Below, piece by piece: positions 19,013 through 27,185 of a DNA stretch of 64,000 bases (within the stretch, counting starts at the first letter, position 1; each line of letters begins with the position of its first letter). The stretch spans positions 23,275 to 87,274 of the forward strand of contig CALUUA010000007.1 in assembly GCA_944323845.1 (NCBI GenBank). The letters are read 5' to 3'. Position numbers and translations under genes: made by a program. The notes under the pieces were generated by a model that was not told the DNA's origin, searched no databases, and worked only from the letters and a program-made list of their open reading frames with translations. This DNA is from an uncultured Bacteroidales bacterium. GTDB taxonomy: Bacteria > Bacteroidota > Bacteroidia > Bacteroidales > UBA932.

Positions 19013-20391
19013 GAAAAGCAATATTATTCGCAATCATAGCGGTGATGGCCAGCAGCTGTTCCATATACCGCAAATACCAGAGGCCGGAAGACATTCAGGT
19101 CAATGTCGACAGTCTGTACAGGGCTGAACTGATAGCCGACCCTGAAGACACTTCCTCATTCGGCAGCATGGCGTGGGAGGAACTGTTCACTGACCCGTAC
19201 CTTAAAGATCTCATAGATTCAGGACTGGTCCACAATACAGACCTCCAGACTGCCATTCTCAGGGTGCAGCAGGCTCAGGACGGGCTTTATGCAGCCAAGT
19301 GGGCATACTCCCCTTCGCTGAACCTCTCTCCGCAAGGCTCTGTCACGAGCATTGACGCGAACAAGGCCAGTTTCGGATACAATCTCGGCGGCAGTGTCAG
19401 CTGGGATATCGACCTCTTCGGTTCTCTTCTGAATGCCAAGAGAGAAGCTCAGGCCACGCTGCTTCAGCAGGATGCCTACAGACAGGCTGTACAGTCCCAG
19501 ATCATCGCTACGATAGCTACCAGTTACTATGCTCTCCTGATGATGGATGAACAGGTCAGGATCAGTGACGAGAGCGTCGTAGTATGGAAAGAACAGGTAA
19601 GGACACTCGAGGCCCAGTTGAGAGTAGGCACAGTAAACGAGAACGCCGTAACTCAGGCCCGTGCCAACCTTTATGGACTGGAGGCCTCCAATGCCCAGCT
19701 CAAACAGCAGCAGAAAGAGACGGAAAATGCTCTCTGCGCACTGCTCGGCAGGGTATCCGGCACCATTGCCAGAAGTACTCTCGCAGAGCAGGAGCTTCCT
19801 GACTCTGCCTTGAGTGCCGGCATTCCGCTCCAGCTTCTGTCGAACAGACCGGACGTATATCAGGCCGAGATGGCTTTGGCAGCAGCCTATTACACCACAA
19901 ATCAGGCGCGTGCAGCCTTCTATCCTAAACTGACCCTTTCAGGAAGTGCGGGATGGACCAACAGTCTGGGTCAGGCCGTGGTGAATCCTGGAGGAGTCCT
20001 GCTTAATGCGGTTGCACAGCTCGCGCAGCCTATCTTCAACAAAGGACAGCTGAGATCCAACCTCCGCATTTCCAAAGCAGAGGAAGAGATAGCGAAACTG
20101 AACTACAAGCAGGCCATACTCAACGCCGGACAGGAAGTCAACGATGCCCTGTTCGCCATTGAAACAGCCGGTATCATGCTCGAAAAACATCAGGCACAAT
20201 GCACTGATCTGGAAAGGACAGTCAAGACCGCCGACCTGCTTTACAAGAAGTCAGCATACGGGTCTTATCTCGAACTTTTGACAGCCAGACAGTCGCTGCT
20301 GAACGCACAGCTGAATGTAGTTTCCGACAAGTACAACCAGCTGGCCTACACAGTGACCTTGTATAAGGCTCTTGGAGGAGGAAAAGACTGA
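19009..20391 (+). CDS. Outer-membrane efflux lipoprotein (TolC/OprM type, NodT family)
   Basis: The 460-residue product has a lipoprotein signal (MRKAILFAIIAVMASSC) and the duplicated alpha-helical/beta-barrel repeats of OprM-like factors: DIDLFGSLLNAKREAQATLL in the first half, and QPIFNKGQLRSNLRISKAEEE in the second. NRPDVYQAEMALAAAYY is a family hallmark. It forms the outer-membrane exit duct for the RND pump encoded just upstream. The start codon overlaps the permease stop. A strong hairpin follows 20 bp after the stop. Confidence 0.95.
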   Translation: MRKAILFAIIAVMASSCSIYRKYQRPEDIQVNVDSLYRAELIADPEDTSSFGSMAWEELFTDPYLKDLIDSGLVHNTDLQTAILRVQQAQDGLYAAKWAYSPSLNLSPQGSVTSIDANKASFGYNLGGSVSWDIDLFGSLLNAKREAQATLLQQDAYRQAVQSQIIATIATSYYALLMMDEQVRISDESVVVWKEQVRTLEAQLRVGTVNENAVTQARANLYGLEASNAQLKQQQKETENALCALLGRVSGTIARSTLAEQELPDSALSAGIPLQLLSNRPDVYQAEMALAAAYYTTNQARAAFYPKLTLSGSAGWTNSLGQAVVNPGGVLLNAVAQLAQPIFNKGQLRSNLRISKAEEEIAKLNYKQAILNAGQEVNDALFAIETAGIMLEKHQAQCTDLERTVKTADLLYKKSAYGSYLELLTARQSLLNAQLNVVSDKYNQLAYTVTLYKALGGGKD

Positions 20392-20411
20392 CGAAAGGAA
20401 GTAATCTATTG

Positions 20412-20451
20412 TTCAAGGGTGACCTAAAAGGGATTTCGGGTCACCCTTGAA
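20412..20451 (+). terminator. Rho-independent-type terminator after the efflux operon
   Basis: A perfect 13-bp stem TTCAAGGGTGACC / GGTCACCCTTGAA with a 14-nt loop is followed by TTTCTTG. It begins 20 bp after the outer-membrane factor stop and ends before murI, so it separates the two units. The AGGGTGAC core also appears in the hairpin after purC. Confidence 0.75.
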
Positions 20452-20485
20452 TTTCTTGATAGAAATTATAAACAAAGCGTCTGGG

Positions 20486-21292
20486 ATGATCGGTATATTC
20501 GATTCCGGTATAGGAGGACTTTCCGTCTACAGGGAGATAAAAAAAATTCTCCCCGGAGAAGATTATGTATATTATGCCGACAATGCGCACTGCCCTTATG
20601 GGGAAAAGACTAAAGAATACATAATCGAAAGGGCAAGAAAGATTACGGAACTGCTGGTCGGAAAAGGAGCAGACATCATAGTGATAGCATGCAATACTGC
20701 CACTGCGGCAGCCATTTCCACATTGCGCGCAGAATATTCGGATTCCGGGAGTTCAAAGGTCAGGCAGAAGATGCTCAGTCTCTCCGGCGGCAAGAGAGAC
20801 CATATCAGGTTCATCGGGATGGAACCGGCCATAAAGCCGGCTATAGGCATGACGCATTCGGGAGTTGTGGGCGTGCTGGCTACGGCCGGGACCCTGAATG
20901 CCGAAAAATACCGCAATACCAGAGACTTGACTCACGGCAATGTGAAAGTGGTGGAACATGTGGGAGAAGGTTTCGTAGAGCTTGTGGAAAACGGGGAACT
21001 GTCAGGGCCTCACGCCGAGGAGGTGGTAAAGCGCAGTCTGACTCCCCTGCTGGATGCCGGTGCAGATACGATAGTGCTTGGCTGCACTCATTATCCATTT
21101 CTCATAGATACTATCAGGAAAGTGGCCGGAGACGGTATTTGCGTTCTGGATCCTGCGCCTGCCGTAGCCAGACATCTGTCGGAGGTCATGGACGACGAAT
21201 GCCTGCGCCACAGCTCCGGCAACGGGACCTCTATCTTCCTTTCTTCCGGTTCTGATTCGATCCTGAAAAAAATGGTCGGAAATTTATGCTGA
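20486..21292 (+). CDS. murI: Glutamate racemase
   Basis: The 268-residue product starts at the ATG at 20486 (MIGIFDSGIGGLSVYREI); the frame extends 13 codons further but those codons lie in or next to the terminator hairpin and do not match the family. The two catalytic cysteines are visible in IVIACNTATAAA and VLGCTHYPFL, and PYGEKTKEYI follows the DNAHC segment as expected. It converts L- to D-glutamate for peptidoglycan. It stands alone between the efflux terminator and the tRNA-Val promoter. Confidence 0.96.
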   Translation: MIGIFDSGIGGLSVYREIKKILPGEDYVYYADNAHCPYGEKTKEYIIERARKITELLVGKGADIIVIACNTATAAAISTLRAEYSDSGSSKVRQKMLSLSGGKRDHIRFIGMEPAIKPAIGMTHSGVVGVLATAGTLNAEKYRNTRDLTHGNVKVVEHVGEGFVELVENGELSGPHAEEVVKRSLTPLLDAGADTIVLGCTHYPFLIDTIRKVAGDGICVLDPAPAVARHLSEVMDDECLRHSSGNGTSIFLSSGSDSILKKMVGNLC

Positions 21293-21305
21293 TTCCGCAG
21301 AAAAA

Positions 21306-21336
21306 TTTGCATTTTCACAAATGTTGCGTATCTTTG
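21306..21336 (+). promoter_or_regulatory. Bacteroidota-type promoter of tRNA-Val
   Basis: TTTG at 21306-21309, a 19-nt spacer, and TATCTTTG at 21329-21336 match the phylum consensus TTTG-N19-TAnnTTTG exactly. The tRNA begins 74 nt downstream. This is the clearest promoter in the window. Confidence 0.85.
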
Positions 21337-21410
21337 CAATCCCATTAGGGAAATGAGTTCTTTAAAAACAGCGGGAACATGCAGTTACCGCCCGAAAGAA
21401 ACAAGTATAA

Positions 21411-21485
21411 GGGAGCTTAGCTCAGTTGGTTCAGAGCGTCTGCCTTACAAGCAGAGGGTCGGGGGTTCGACTCCCTCAGCTCCCA
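21411..21485 (+). tRNA. tRNA-Val (anticodon TAC)
   Basis: A full cloverleaf can be drawn: acceptor GGGAGCT / AGCTCCC, D-arm GCTCAGTTGGTTCAGAGC, anticodon stem TCTGC / GCAGA around loop CTTACAA (anticodon TAC, reads GUA), and T-arm with GGTTCGACTCC. Discriminator A at 21485. The genome continues CCG, so the 3'-CCA is not encoded and must be added. Flanked by a strong promoter and a hairpin terminator, so a single-gene unit. Confidence 0.96.
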
Positions 21486-21507
21486 CCGCCCGAAAGGGTA
21501 AATCAAA

Positions 21508-21547
21508 ACAAAAAATCCTGAAGTCCAGTGACTTCAGGATTTTTTGT
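21508..21547 (+). terminator. Terminator of tRNA-Val
   Basis: A perfect hairpin with a long stem (AAAAAATCCTGAAGTC / GACTTCAGGATTTTTT), CAGT loop and run of T on the 3' side lies 22 bp after the tRNA. Textbook intrinsic terminator; the A-run makes it able to act on the other strand as well. Confidence 0.88.
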
Positions 21548-21580
21548 TCATGGCCGGAGCCACAAAATGGGGGACAACAA

Positions 21581-21611
21581 AACAGGCTGATTCCGCACGA
21601 ATCAGCCTGTT
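21581..21611 (-). terminator. Terminator of the tRNA-Lys pair
   Basis: On the minus strand a perfect 13-bp stem AACAGGCTGATTC / GAATCAGCCTGTT with a 5-nt loop is followed by a short T-rich run (TTTTGTTG). It lies 7 nt beyond the 3' end of tRNA-Lys(CTT). Confidence 0.8.
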
Positions 21612-21618
21612 CAAGAGG

Positions 21619-21691
21619 TGCTCCCTCAGGGGCTCGAACCCTGGACCCCAACATTAAGAGTGTCGTGCTCTACCAACTGAGCTAAGGAAGC
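21619..21691 (-). tRNA. tRNA-Lys (anticodon CTT)
   Basis: Minus-strand cloverleaf: acceptor GCTTCCT / AGGGAGC, D-arm TAGCTCAGTTGGTAGAGC, anticodon stem CGACA / TGTTG around loop CTCTTAA (anticodon CTT, reads AAG), T-arm GGTTCGAGCC. Discriminator A at 21619, CCA not encoded. It is the second gene of a two-tRNA unit, 31 bp after tRNA-Lys(TTT). Confidence 0.95.
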
Positions 21692-21722
21692 GTCATGAAG
21701 GCCATTTTAAAGGCCAACTTCG

Positions 21723-21795
21723 TGATCCGTTTGGGATTCGAACCCAAGACCCCAACATTAAAAGTGTTGTGCTCTACCAGCTGAGCTAACGAATC
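21723..21795 (-). tRNA. tRNA-Lys (anticodon TTT)
   Basis: Minus-strand cloverleaf: acceptor GATTCGT / ACGGATC, D-arm TAGCTCAGCTGGTAGAGC, anticodon stem CAACA / TGTTG around CTTTTAA (anticodon TTT, reads AAA and AAG), T-arm GGTTCGAATCC. Discriminator A at 21723, CCA not encoded. Its anticodon arm is nearly the same as that of the neighbouring tRNA-Lys(CTT), which suggests duplication and divergence. Confidence 0.95.
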
Positions 21796-21840
21796 TTCCC
21801 AATTTCCCTCTCCGGAACATGTTTTTCCGAATTGGGATTG

Positions 21841-21872
21841 CAAAGGTATGTGTTTATTCGCAATTATGCAAA
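21841..21872 (-). promoter_or_regulatory. Bacteroidota-type promoter of the tRNA-Lys pair
   Basis: Minus strand: TTTG, 20-nt spacer, TACCTTTG, an exact match to TTTG / TAnnTTTG. The first tRNA starts about 45 nt downstream. The promoter sits between the glycosyltransferase stop (21908) and the tRNAs. Confidence 0.8.
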
Positions 21873-21907
21873 TTATCGGATGAAAATTTTCAAAAAATCC
21901 GTGACTT

Positions 21908-22990
21908 CTACAAAGTGACCAGTTCTTCCAGGATTTTTTCTCGCGCGGAACGGGCCCAGTCAGGGAAAGCCGGATCAGGAGTAAATCCCTTCGAGAACTC
22001 CAGAAGAGCCGACAAATCGAAAAAGTCCGCTGAAATGCCGGCCCCAGATCTGGCCGCATCGAAAGCATTGCACTTCTGTTCTATATGGGAGGGCACCATA
22101 AGAATAGGCTTACCCAGATACATGGCCTCGCAGACGGACTCGAAACCGGCAGTGCTTGCATATGCCATACATCCTGCCATCTGATGAAGGAACTCCTTGT
22201 CATCCAGCAGATAAAAACTCAATGTATCATCAATCTTCCTGACACGTGGTTCCGACCATTTGTCCCAGAAAAAGCGCAGCTCCACTTCCGGATGTTCCTC
22301 ATGCCATTTCATGATATCCTCCGAAAATCCGGCATTAAGCATATAGCCGTGGATATAGGTCCCCGCAGACGGGGTCATTTCCAGCACGGCCTCCCTCAAG
22401 ACCGGCGGCACAACCTTGATATGGTGTCTGTTGTCATCCGGCATCTTCCTGAAAGACAAAGCCAGCTTCTTGTATGCCCCGATGGATGTGACCTTGGTGA
22501 ATATCTGCAGCCCCTCCGTACCTGAGAGTCCTGACTCTTCCAGATGGAAATCATCATGATGGAACAGATACTGATGACCTATACAAACATTCGGTATGTC
22601 GATCTTGAAATTGAAATACGCAATGCCTGTCAGCAACTCGTAGAAGTTCACCACTACATCTGCGCCTGAGGAACGGATGGCATCCTTCAGAAAAAGAACG
22701 CTCTTGAGATATTGAGGGAATTTCTCGACATTATACAGGACGCTCCTCAGCATGTTCACTGTCCTGTTCTCCGCCGAAGGCTGGAAATTCACACTGTCGA
22801 ACTGCCTGACAGGAGCCGAGACTCCCTTGACGAAAAAATCCGGCAACTGCCTTGCCTGACTCTTTCCCACGAGAACACCGACCACATCATGTCCGTTTTC
22901 CGTCAGGAGCTTTTCCAAAGCCATCGCCTGTGTCAGATGTCCACGGCCTTCGCCCTGGACAATGAACAAATATTTCAATCCCCGGATCAT
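21908..22990 (-). CDS. MurG-like (GT28-fold) glycosyltransferase
   Basis: The 360-residue product has the two-domain GT-B look: an N-terminal QGEGRGHLTQAMALEKLL loop close to the GGTGGH-type donor loop of MurG and UGT relatives, and a C-terminal domain with GCMAYASTAGFESVCEAMYLGKPILMVPSHIEQKCNA, where the small-residue turn and Glu contact a nucleotide sugar in this fold. It probably transfers a sugar to a cell-envelope acceptor. Last gene of a manC - phosphoesterase - glycosyltransferase run with 25-26 bp gaps, which supports a lipid- or polysaccharide-linked job. Acceptor unknown. Confidence 0.85.
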   Translation of the reverse strand: MIRGLKYLFIVQGEGRGHLTQAMALEKLLTENGHDVVGVLVGKSQARQLPDFFVKGVSAPVRQFDSVNFQPSAENRTVNMLRSVLYNVEKFPQYLKSVLFLKDAIRSSGADVVVNFYELLTGIAYFNFKIDIPNVCIGHQYLFHHDDFHLEESGLSGTEGLQIFTKVTSIGAYKKLALSFRKMPDDNRHHIKVVPPVLREAVLEMTPSAGTYIHGYMLNAGFSEDIMKWHEEHPEVELRFFWDKWSEPRVRKIDDTLSFYLLDDKEFLHQMAGCMAYASTAGFESVCEAMYLGKPILMVPSHIEQKCNAFDAARSGAGISADFFDLSALLEFSKGFTPDPAFPDWARSAREKILEELVTL

Positions 22991-23016
22991 ACCGCATTCA
23001 GATTAAAGGGGAAAAC

Positions 23017-23775
23017 CTACATGTATTCTTCCCTGTATTTCATGATTCTCCAGTTCCCGTGTTCATCTTCAAGCAAGGCGGACATGGACTCCACCCAGTC
23101 GCCCGAATTAAGATACCTGATCCCGTCTATCATTCTGTCCTCGGGATAATGTATATGCCCGCATATGACGCCGTCGCATCTCTTCGACCGGGCCAGATCC
23201 GCCAACATCTTCTCAAAACCCGAAATAAAGGACACAGCCTGCTTGACCTTATGTTTTATCGCCTGCGACAAGGAGAAATAAGGCTTCCCCTGACGGCTGC
23301 GTATCTTGTTGTATATGCTGTTGAAACGAAGAAGGGCAGTATAACTCACATCGCCGAGCTTGGCCAGCCACTCCATCTTCGAAGTGACGCTGTCGAACAC
23401 GTCGCCATGAGTCACGAAAAAGCGGTGGTCTCCCGATTCCAGAATATAATCCTGAAGAATGCAGACATTCCCCAGATCCACAGGGACCAGATTATCCAGA
23501 AAGTCATCATGATTTCCCCTCAGGTATATAACCTTCGTATCATGATTCTCCATCATCTTCATGATCACCTTTGTAAATCTGGTGTACTCCGGACTCCATC
23601 TTCTGCCGGATGATTTTTTCTGTATCTGCCAACCGTCTATGATATCGCCGTTCAGAATCAGGCGGTCGCAGTCGACTGATCCCAGAAAGTCAGCCGCCTC
23701 CTTTACCTTGGAATGGGCCGAACCTATATGGACATCGGATATGATGACCGTCCTGTAATGTTTCCTCGCTTCCAT
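23017..23775 (-). CDS. LpxH-like metallophosphoesterase (UDP-2,3-diacylglucosamine diphosphatase family)
   Basis: The 252-residue product carries the five calcineurin-type metal motifs in order: SDVHIGSAH near the start, NGDIIDGW, RGNHDDFL, THGDVFD and CGHIHYPE. The spacing and GNHDDFLD resemble the LpxH/YbbF branch that removes UMP from UDP-2,3-diacylglucosamine in lipid A synthesis, but related Bacteroidota proteins have uncertain substrates. The gene lies between manC and a glycosyltransferase in one run. I give the family with confidence and leave the exact reaction open. Confidence 0.85.
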   Translation of the reverse strand: MEARKHYRTVIISDVHIGSAHSKVKEAADFLGSVDCDRLILNGDIIDGWQIQKKSSGRRWSPEYTRFTKVIMKMMENHDTKVIYLRGNHDDFLDNLVPVDLGNVCILQDYILESGDHRFFVTHGDVFDSVTSKMEWLAKLGDVSYTALLRFNSIYNKIRSRQGKPYFSLSQAIKHKVKQAVSFISGFEKMLADLARSKRCDGVICGHIHYPEDRMIDGIRYLNSGDWVESMSALLEDEHGNWRIMKYREEYM

Positions 23776-23800
23776 ATCTTTCGAAATCTTGAAATCCGGA

Positions 23801-24877
23801 CTATTTCCGGATCTTCCGGTCAGTATCGCGTGCAGCCGAATATTCCTTGATCTTCTGTTCTTCCGAAAGCCGGCACACGAGCAGGGAACCGTCTTTTTCG
23901 GCTACGACATACCCTTCGAGCCCCTCGATGACCGCCATTCCGACAGAAGGAAGATATACCATGCAGTCCCTGCAATCGAACATCCGCACATCCCCGCCTA
24001 CGACCGCATTGCCGTCGGCATCCGACGGCACATGCATCCTGACGGAACCCCAGCTGCCCAAATCGCTCCAGCCGAAATCCGCCGCTATGACATATATGTC
24101 CGGGGACTTTTCCATCACTGCATAGTCTATGGATATTTTCTCGCACAGAGGGAAAAGCTCCTCAAGGGCGGCAGTCTCATTCCCGGTGTACAATGACGGA
24201 GCCAGACGGTCCATTACAGACGCTATCCCCGGCGAATATTTTCTGAACTGTGAAACTATGGTAGCTGCCCTCCACACGAAAATGCCTGCATTCCAGAAAT
24301 AGTTTCCGGCAGCGAGATATTCCTGAGCGGTAGCCAGATCCGGCTTTTCCTTGAAGGACTTCACTTTGGTCACCTTTCCGTATTCCGCCTTATCGGCGCA
24401 GATATAGCCGTAACCGGTTTCAGGCCTGCCCGGAACAATACCGACCGTCACCACGGCATCATGTTCCGAAGAAAACGACAGAGCTGACGAAATCACTTTC
24501 ACAAACTCCGACTTGTCCAGCACGAGAGCATCTGCGGGAGTGACGACTATATTCGCATCGGGATATTTCCGGGAAATCTTCCAGCATGAATAGGCTATAC
24601 ATGGGGCAGTGTTTCTGGCCTGAGGCTCAGCAAGGATATTTTCATCAGGAATATCCGGCAGCTGCGACTTGACCAGAGACACATAGGCGGCAGAAGTCAC
24701 CACCCAGAAATGACTGATGTCACATACCGGCAGGAATCTGTCCACAGTGAGCTGCAGAAGGCTCTTGCCCACTCCCAGAATATCTATGAACTGCTTGGGA
24801 ACCCGCGGCGTGCTTGCCGGCCAGAGCCTGCTTCCTATGCCACCCGCCATTATCACTACATGGGTATTCTTGTCCAT
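23801..24877 (-). CDS. manC: Mannose-1-phosphate guanylyltransferase
   Basis: The 358-residue product starts at the ATG at 24877 (MDKNTHVVIMAGGIGSRLWP). Two codons upstream a TTG is open in frame but falls next to the terminator T-run of the preceding gene. The pyrophosphorylase signature GGIGSRLWPAS and the FKEKP segment (KSFKEKPDLA), NYFWNAGIFVWR and DFGWSDLGSW are all present; the C-terminal isomerase domain of bifunctional enzymes is absent. It makes GDP-mannose from mannose-1-phosphate and GTP, the donor or GDP-fucose precursor for surface glycans. First gene of a three-gene envelope run. Confidence 0.94.
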   Translation of the reverse strand: MDKNTHVVIMAGGIGSRLWPASTPRVPKQFIDILGVGKSLLQLTVDRFLPVCDISHFWVVTSAAYVSLVKSQLPDIPDENILAEPQARNTAPCIAYSCWKISRKYPDANIVVTPADALVLDKSEFVKVISSALSFSSEHDAVVTVGIVPGRPETGYGYICADKAEYGKVTKVKSFKEKPDLATAQEYLAAGNYFWNAGIFVWRAATIVSQFRKYSPGIASVMDRLAPSLYTGNETAALEELFPLCEKISIDYAVMEKSPDIYVIAADFGWSDLGSWGSVRMHVPSDADGNAVVGGDVRMFDCRDCMVYLPSVGMAVIEGLEGYVVAEKDGSLLVCRLSEEQKIKEYSAARDTDRKIRK

Positions 24878-24882
24878 AAGCA

Positions 24883-24916
24883 AAAAAATAAGGATGTGAC
24901 TTCAGCGACACATCCT
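24883..24916 (-). terminator. Terminator after the beta-barrel protein gene
   Basis: Minus strand: AGGATGTG, 10-nt loop, CACATCCT, then TATTTTTTTG. An intrinsic terminator directly upstream of manC, closing the unit that ends at 24982. Confidence 0.8.
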
Positions 24917-24981
24917 CAAATATAGATATTTTTTCCTTTGAAAAAGAGAAAAAACAGAAAATTCGTTTTCTGCAAGTCACA

Positions 24982-25587
24982 TCAGAATGACAGACCGAGC
25001 TTGAATCCGGCGTTGCTGATCCCGTCTATCCCGAAAGTCCGGCTGCGGTTCGTGGCATAGCTGTAATAGGCTGAAATCTGGAAACCGAGATTGCTTTTGT
25101 TGAACGGGTGGATGACCACGCCCACTTCAGGTGAAGCATAGAACCCCCACTGGGAATCACGGGCCCCGAAAATCGAATACAATTCGTACTGGCGTGCATA
25201 ATTCGCCCCCAGCTTGGCCTCCACATACGGCTGGACCTTCTTCCATGCGAACCTGTACCTCAAGGTCGCCCCGAAAGGCACCTGATACAGAGAATGGTAC
25301 ATGTCGGTAGTGACGGCCGTCCCGTCTCCGAGGTCATAAGTCTGTTTTGGAAAATATTCGTTGTTCGTGTTGAAGCTGGCGAAAACACCGGCCGCCACCC
25401 TCGGAAGGAAATAATACCCGCCTTCCAGATAGGCTCCCCAACCGCTTGCATTTTCGGAAAATCCGTTGGAGAAGGTCCCGTTGAACTGCCATCCGGCATC
25501 CACATAGAAACGCCGTCCGACCTGCGCATCCGAACATATTGCCGTGAGCAGCACGGCAGCTGAAATCAATATTATCTTTTTCATCAT
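24982..25587 (-). CDS. Outer-membrane beta-barrel protein (porin-like family)
   Basis: The 201-residue product starts at 25587 (MMKKIILISAAVLLT); a good Shine-Dalgarno run GAGGAGG, unusual for this phylum, precedes it, and the longer frame upstream is ruled out by that site. A signal peptide ends at DAQ. The mature part alternates aromatic and polar residues (RFYVDAGWQFNGTF, GAYLEGGYYFLPRVAAGVFASF) and ends in AGFKLGLSF, a C-terminal aromatic typical of barrels inserted by BamA. About eight strands are likely. It follows the DUF4136 lipoprotein gene by 16 bp. Function unknown. Confidence 0.8.
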   Translation of the reverse strand: MMKKIILISAAVLLTAICSDAQVGRRFYVDAGWQFNGTFSNGFSENASGWGAYLEGGYYFLPRVAAGVFASFNTNNEYFPKQTYDLGDGTAVTTDMYHSLYQVPFGATLRYRFAWKKVQPYVEAKLGANYARQYELYSIFGARDSQWGFYASPEVGVVIHPFNKSNLGFQISAYYSYATNRSRTFGIDGISNAGFKLGLSF

Positions 25588-25603
25588 ATTTTCCTCCTCA
25601 AAA

Positions 25604-26275
25604 TCATTCTGATGCGACATCCAGGTACGCCGATTGGCTGAAAGCCTGTCCTATGGCCGTCAGGAATCTGGCAAGATCGCTTCTGGCGGAACCTGATTCA
25701 CCGTTTATCACGCAATTCCATACCACCGGAAGTTTCTGGTCTTCTCCTGCAGCCGCCCCCAGATCAGCCATTTCGGCCATGAGAGAATGCGTAGTGAACT
25801 GATATGTCACCGGATACGGATAATACCAGCTTCCCCAGCCTCCCCAGTAGGACGGAGACCAGTAGCCCGGATAGTCCAGCCACCAGTAAGGATCCACATA
25901 ATCCGTATAATAATCCGTTTCCGCGATGTATGTCAGCTGTATGCCCAGATCGGCATGTGCCGGGTCGTCTTCATCCCGGACGTCTTCGATGGCGACATAG
26001 GTATAGCCTCTGGACTCCATCTGCGTCCTGAACTCTTCCACGAGTCTGTCAGTAAACGTATTCTTGACCGTATCGCAGGAAAAACGCGAATCCAGCACCA
26101 TGATGCTGTCCACCACCGTAAAAGTAGAGAATGTGCCGAAATCCGTCCCGGTATCATGTGATGTGGACACCAGGAATTCTCCGTCTGCATCCACCACGGA
26201 AGGCAGTTTCTGGCAAGACACGGCCACCGCCGCGCCTGCCAATGTCATAAGCAATATGAATTTTTTCATTTTCAT
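25604..26275 (-). CDS. DUF4136 family lipoprotein
   Basis: The product starts at 26275 (MKMKKFILLMTLAGAAVAVSC; a second ATG two codons on is possible) and is a lipoprotein of about 223 residues. After the lipobox it has the DUF4136 pattern: a short strand TGTDFGTFSTFTVVD, then SRGYTYVAIEDVRDEDDPAHADLGIQLTY, and a Tyr/Trp-rich stretch (YWWLDYPGYWSPSYWGGWGSWYYPYP) typical of this family. The function of DUF4136 proteins is not established; they are envelope proteins widespread in Bacteroidota. Neighbours are a beta-barrel protein and a DUF4251 protein on the same strand. Confidence 0.85.
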   Translation of the reverse strand: MKMKKFILLMTLAGAAVAVSCQKLPSVVDADGEFLVSTSHDTGTDFGTFSTFTVVDSIMVLDSRFSCDTVKNTFTDRLVEEFRTQMESRGYTYVAIEDVRDEDDPAHADLGIQLTYIAETDYYTDYVDPYWWLDYPGYWSPSYWGGWGSWYYPYPVTYQFTTHSLMAEMADLGAAAGEDQKLPVVWNCVINGESGSARSDLARFLTAIGQAFSQSAYLDVASE

Positions 26276-26324
26276 GTAATTTTTATGCGCCTGTCGGCAC
26301 AATGCAATTGTAATCCTTTATATA

Positions 26325-26921
26325 TCAGAGAGAGGTCCCTTCAAATACCGTCGAGTGGGCGAAAGGCACCAGATTACCCTCCAGCCTGACGGTATTCGAA
26401 CTGAATGTCGGGGACACTTCCACGAACACCCTGTTCGACCCCGGCGTAGCGGAAATCGATACGGAGGCATTCACTCCCCTGCCTGTCACGTTCATTGTCA
26501 GTCTGACACGGCCTTTCTTGTCCGTAGTCATCCTGAGATTCGATGCGATACCCTCTACGGTAATCCCTCCTACACCGTTCGGACCGCTATGGACGTAGCT
26601 CGGGGAAATCTGGATGACAGCCCTGTCTCCGTCGAGCGAAACGAAATTGGTAGTCGAATTGACCTGTATCCTGTTTCCGTATTTGAATGTCACAGCTTCA
26701 GCTTCGACCACGAAGGACGAATCCTGCAAGGCTTTCTGCGCCTGCATCCATGACAGCGTATCCATGACAGCCTGCTGCATGTCATCCCCGCTGCGGCGTG
26801 CATTGAATTCTGCCATATCCGCCTTCCACCTGTCGATTCTATCACGCAGGGTCTCATTATTCTGGGCTGACCCTGATACCCATACCGATACCAACATCAG
26901 TAACAATACAAACTTTTTCAT
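26325..26921 (-). CDS. DUF4251 family exported protein
   Basis: The 198-residue product has a signal peptide (MKKFVLLLMLVSVWVSGSAQ), a short coiled segment (NNETLRDRIDRWKADMAEF), then the beta-rich DUF4251 domain: SSFVVEAEAVTFKYGNRI, FVSLDGDRAVIQIS, GGITVEGIASNLRM, and a strand-rich end. The family is periplasmic and uncharacterised. It is 50 bp upstream of the DUF4136 gene, so the three small envelope genes probably share a transcript. Divergent from purC. Confidence 0.82.
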   Translation of the reverse strand: MKKFVLLLMLVSVWVSGSAQNNETLRDRIDRWKADMAEFNARRSGDDMQQAVMDTLSWMQAQKALQDSSFVVEAEAVTFKYGNRIQVNSTTNFVSLDGDRAVIQISPSYVHSGPNGVGGITVEGIASNLRMTTDKKGRVRLTMNVTGRGVNASVSISATPGSNRVFVEVSPTFSSNTVRLEGNLVPFAHSTVFEGTSL

Positions 26922-27094
26922 GATCTTTCTTTTCTATTCCGGACGGCTTCAGTCAAAGTACGTGCCATTGGCCGGACCTTCCGACAAAACCGCCTTTTCA
27001 TCAGATAAAATCCGGAATCCGGCAAATCTTGCATCCTGTCGCATCATATCTGTCCGAAAATTCCGAAAGACGCACCATTTTCCGAGAGTTTTCA

Positions 27095-27102
27095 TACCTT
27101 TG
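27095..27102 (+). promoter_or_regulatory. -7 element of the purC promoter
   Basis: TACCTTTG matches TAnnTTTG exactly; a TTTTCCG about 16-20 nt upstream is a weak -33 element. The purC ATG is 84 nt downstream. No purine riboswitch structure is apparent in the leader. Confidence 0.6.
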
Positions 27103-27185
27103 CGGAGCCGGAGGACAATGCTTTCGGATGACGGGAGACCCGGCAGACTGCCTTGCAGATGGAAATACGATTAATTGACAAGATA

